Shown: piece by piece, positions 61,758 to 64,000 of the stretch
Layout: every line of letters begins with the position of its first letter
Numbering within the stretch: the stretch's first letter is position 1
Assembly (NCBI GenBank): GCA_027624625.1
Contig: JAQBWH010000004.1
Span: 22,540-86,539 of the forward strand
Reading direction: 5' to 3'
Length of the DNA stretch: 64,000 nt
Source of the DNA: Verrucomicrobiota bacterium
GTDB lineage: Bacteria; Verrucomicrobiota; Verrucomicrobiia; Chthoniobacterales; JACTMZ01
Notes under the pieces: model-generated
Told to the model about the DNA's origin: nothing
Database searches by the model: none
The model's input: the letters and a program-made list of their open reading frames with translations, nothing else
Made by a program: the position numbers and the translations under genes

Positions 61758-62473
61758 TTCTCGCCGAGCGTTTGCTCCATGTTTTCCAGTGGCCGGCGAG
61801 CTATCCGATCCGCCTGCTTTTGCCTGGTATGATTCTGTTGTCCGTCGTGCTCCACGCGGGGGGCCTATATTTGCTGCCGGCCACTGCGCCCGCGCCGGGT
61901 GTGGCCCTGCCTCCCTTGCCCGGCAAGGTCACGGTTGTCTCTGCCGCCGAATCGGTTTTGCTCGCGGCGCGCGACCCCTCATGGCTGCAACCGGGGCGCT
62001 ATCGTGATGCGATTCTGCCCGTGCCGCGCGTCGTGCGTCCGCGGCGTGCGCTGCAGCCGGCATTGCCGGTCCTCCAACCGGTGCCCGCTGAGTTATGGCC
62101 CGGGATGTGGGTGCCGGCTTTGCCGCCGCTCGCCGTGCAGCCGCGCTTCGAGCCGAGGGCCGCTGCTTTGCCGCCCGGGTTGGCGCCGGTTTCGGCGCGT
62201 TTCGAGAGTGGCGGGCCGGAAGTGACGCCGGATGTTTTGGGGCGGCTGAAGGCGGCTGCATCAGCACAACCGCCCGGCCTTCCAACCGAGTTATTCCTCG
62301 TGCTCGACGCGGCGGGCGAGGCGCGTCATGTCTGGCTGGTGCGCAGTTGCGGCGATCCTGCGTTAGACACCGCGGCGATCCGCGCGGTGCAGCTTTCCCG
62401 TTTCGGCCCATCCGAAGCGGGATACCGCGGCATGCTGCGCGTGGTCTGGGGAAACACGGGAGCGAAACCATGA
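61754..62473 (+). CDS. TonB-like energy-transducing protein
   Basis: A 239-residue protein: N-terminal membrane helix (about 19-42), a proline-rich spacer (about 45-170, for example LPVPRVVRPRRALQPALPVL) and a TonB C-terminal domain from about 175 (ELFLVLDAAGEARHVWLVRS, GDPALDTAAIRAVQLSRFGP). It spans the periplasm to reach outer-membrane receptors. No TonB-dependent receptor is adjacent, so its target is unknown. The downstream gene overlaps by four bases. Confidence 0.82.
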   Translation: MILAERLLHVFQWPASYPIRLLLPGMILLSVVLHAGGLYLLPATAPAPGVALPPLPGKVTVVSAAESVLLAARDPSWLQPGRYRDAILPVPRVVRPRRALQPALPVLQPVPAELWPGMWVPALPPLAVQPRFEPRAAALPPGLAPVSARFESGGPEVTPDVLGRLKAAASAQPPGLPTELFLVLDAAGEARHVWLVRSCGDPALDTAAIRAVQLSRFGPSEAGYRGMLRVVWGNTGAKP

Positions 62474-62709
62474 TTCGCACGGGTCTTGCTTTTCTGCCCT
62501 TGCTCTATGTGGTGGTCCTGGCCGGGGCGGTTTTGCTTCTCTGGCTGGCCGGTGAGTGGCGGCGCTCCCGTCTCCGGCGCCGCGAATGGCGTGCGATGGG
62601 TCAATGCCGCCTTTGCGCCGAGTGGGTGCGTCCGGCTCAGGGTGCGGATTTGTGGCGCTGCCCGGTTTGCCGGGCGCTGAACGACCGCGCGGCGCCTTCC
62701 GACCTCTAA
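62470..62709 (+). CDS. Small membrane protein with zinc ribbon
   Basis: A 79-residue protein: one N-terminal helix (LAFLPLLYVVVLAGAVLLLW) and a C-terminal cytoplasmic zinc ribbon with C46, C49, C64 and C67 (CRLC and CPVC). It is the fourth gene of the ExbB-ExbD-TonB-like set, linked by a four-base overlap. The combination of a membrane helix and a rubredoxin-like ribbon is not part of ordinary Exb systems. No family is recognised. Confidence 0.72.
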   Translation: MIRTGLAFLPLLYVVVLAGAVLLLWLAGEWRRSRLRRREWRAMGQCRLCAEWVRPAQGADLWRCPVCRALNDRAAPSDL

Positions 62710-62772
62710 CTTCCCGGCCATTTGGCCTCGCCAACTCTCGGCGGTTTGCTTTACCAATTACCCTTCGCAATC

Positions 62773-64000
62773 ATGAACGAACGGCGTGTTGTCATTACAG
62801 GAATTGGAGTGGTCAGTCCGGTAGGCAATGACCTGTCCGCATTCTGGGAGAGCCTGAAGGCCGGGCGGAGCGGGATCGGGCCGATCACGGCGTTCGACAC
62901 CGCGAAGTTCGACTGCAAGATCGCCGGCGAAGTCCGCGGTTACGATCCGACGCCTTTTTATACCACCCCCAAGGATGTGCGCCGCACGGATCGTTACACG
63001 CAATTCGCGGTGGGTGCGGCCAAGATGGCGATCGAGGATGGAGGCTATGATTTATCCACCCTTGATCTCGACCGGGTTGGCGTGATGGTTGGCAGCGGGG
63101 TTGGCGGCTTGGCCACCATGGAGACGCAGGTCACGCAGATGCTAACCAAAGGTCCGGACCGTACTTCGCCGTTCATGATCCCGATGATGATCAGCAACAT
63201 GGCGACCGGGTTCATTTCGATGGAGCACGGTTTGCGCGGGCCCAATATGGCCATCGTCACCGCCTGTGCGACAGCAAACCACTGCATGGGCGAGGCATGG
63301 CGTATCATCAAGTTCGGCGATGCCGATGTCATGGTTACCGGCGGCAGCGAGGCCTGCGTGGTGCCGGTGGGGATTGCGGGTTTTACTTCGATGCGCGCGA
63401 TGAGTTTGCGCAATGACGAACCGGAGAAGGCTTCGCGTCCGTTCGACAAAGACCGCGACGGATTTGTCATGGGCGAGGGCGCCGGCATCCTCATCCTCGA
63501 GGAGTACGAACACGCGAAAAAGCGCGGGGCGAAAATTTATTGCGAGGTGGCGGGCTACGGTCTTACCGCCGATGCTTACCACATGAGTGCGCCGCTGCCC
63601 GGGGGTGAGGGTGCGGCCCGCTGCATGGCCATGGCGATGAAGCATGCAAAGGTCAACCCGGAGGAGGTCGATTACATCAATGCCCACGGGACATCGACCC
63701 CGGTGGGCGACGTCTGCGAGACCAAGGCGGTGAAGCGTGCTTTCGGCGATCACGCGCGCAACGGCGGCCTGCTGGTCAGCTCGACCAAGTCGATGACCGG
63801 CCATTTGCTCGGGGCAGCCGGTGCGGTGGAAATGGCCGCATGCGTCATGGCCATGCGCGAGGGCATCGTGCCACCGACGATCAACCTCGACAACCCCGAC
63901 CCCGAGTGTGATCTCGACTACGTGCCGCTCAAGGCACGGGAGAAGAAGGTGAAGGTTGCCATTAGTAATTCGTTCGGGTTTGGCGGCCACAATTCCTCGG
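62773..64000 (+). CDS. fabF: 3-oxoacyl-[acyl-carrier-protein] synthase II (partial, C-terminus off window)
   Basis: Elongating condensing enzyme of fatty acid synthesis; 409 residues are visible before the window ends. The catalytic Cys is C165 in IVTACATANH, followed by H305 in NAHGTSTPVGD and H344 in KSMTGHLLGAAG. The N-terminal VVITGIGVVSPVGND and the ISNSFGFGGHN block are typical. Ketosynthases of this type elongate acyl-ACP with malonyl-ACP in the cytoplasm. acpP, its usual upstream partner, is not adjacent. Confidence 0.95.
   Translation, partial: MNERRVVITGIGVVSPVGNDLSAFWESLKAGRSGIGPITAFDTAKFDCKIAGEVRGYDPTPFYTTPKDVRRTDRYTQFAVGAAKMAIEDGGYDLSTLDLDRVGVMVGSGVGGLATMETQVTQMLTKGPDRTSPFMIPMMISNMATGFISMEHGLRGPNMAIVTACATANHCMGEAWRIIKFGDADVMVTGGSEACVVPVGIAGFTSMRAMSLRNDEPEKASRPFDKDRDGFVMGEGAGILILEEYEHAKKRGAKIYCEVAGYGLTADAYHMSAPLPGGEGAARCMAMAMKHAKVNPEEVDYINAHGTSTPVGDVCETKAVKRAFGDHARNGGLLVSSTKSMTGHLLGAAGAVEMAACVMAMREGIVPPTINLDNPDPECDLDYVPLKAREKKVKVAISNSFGFGGHNSS

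Overview
The window is about 64 kb of GC-rich, densely packed bacterial chromosome. The best guess for the source is Verrucomicrobiota. This rests on PEP-CTERM and thrombospondin-type-3 surface proteins sitting beside H-X9-DG prepilins, several ExbB/ExbD sets, hairpin-forming intergenic repeats of the kind common in that phylum (TTAACCACGGAT inverted repeats and GGTAGGGC...GGAGGCCC elements), and many genes without a clear Shine-Dalgarno sequence. It is an inference from gene content, not a phylogeny. I see no rRNA, tRNA, CRISPR array, phage or insertion sequence. Almost everything is core metabolism, envelope biology or transport.

Layout. 1-356: start of a pyruvate dehydrogenase E1 alpha gene, leaving on the left. 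467-7562: a peptide ABC transporter (binding protein, two permeases, one ATPase) translationally coupled and followed by rph, gmd, rpmB and a small conserved gene, ending in a terminator. 7650-11893: an LhgO-type FAD oxidase, a secreted coiled-coil protein, and hisB-hisH-hisA. 11947-15982: a proline-rich lipoprotein, then tyrA-aroA-cmk-plsC. 15997-22232 (minus): a prepilin-like protein, glgB, and a run of two PilT-type ATPases co-oriented with three small membrane genes resembling the yqjD-yqjE-yqjK set, driven from a recognisable promoter. 22344-24233: a fused NuoE-NuoF. 24261-31558 (minus): a zinc-ribbon coiled-coil protein, then an envelope operon with a 941-residue TPR protein, a second periplasmic protein, ExbB, two ExbD and a TonB-like membrane anchor carrying a von Willebrand A domain. 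31646-33976: a LuxE-like/LuxC-like pair and infA. 34022-37157 (minus): nuoD, a methyltransferase, rlmN. 37229-42404: a lipoprotein and a complete branched-chain amino acid (Liv-type) ABC transporter. 42462-44895 (minus): alr, an SPFH protein, a small membrane protein. 44896-45553: a gene-poor stretch with a terminator and what look like gene remnants. 45554-47840: a secreted nuclease-HhH protein and gdhA. 47942-51125 (minus): xth, ligA, a VanZ-like protein. 51455-56080 (minus): a broken, chimeric COG0523 GTPase, an unknown protein, a PEP-CTERM protein, a surface protein and a prepilin. 56319-59809 (minus): comEC and two unknown genes. 60004-60579: rplU-rpmA. 60682-62709: a second ExbB-ExbD-TonB-like set with a zinc-ribbon membrane protein. 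62773-end: fabF, running off the right edge.

Working together: the type IV pilus motor ATPases, prepilins and ComEC are parts of an uptake and surface-motility machinery. The two proton-channel clusters are separate energisers of envelope processes. The first of them has no ordinary TonB or TolA and instead pairs the channel with a vWA-domain anchor and TPR proteins, which makes it the most interesting candidate for an undescribed system. The second clear oddity is the COG0523 region, where halves of two paralogous GTPases have been joined, with a frameshift and a TGA codon at the position of a conserved cysteine.
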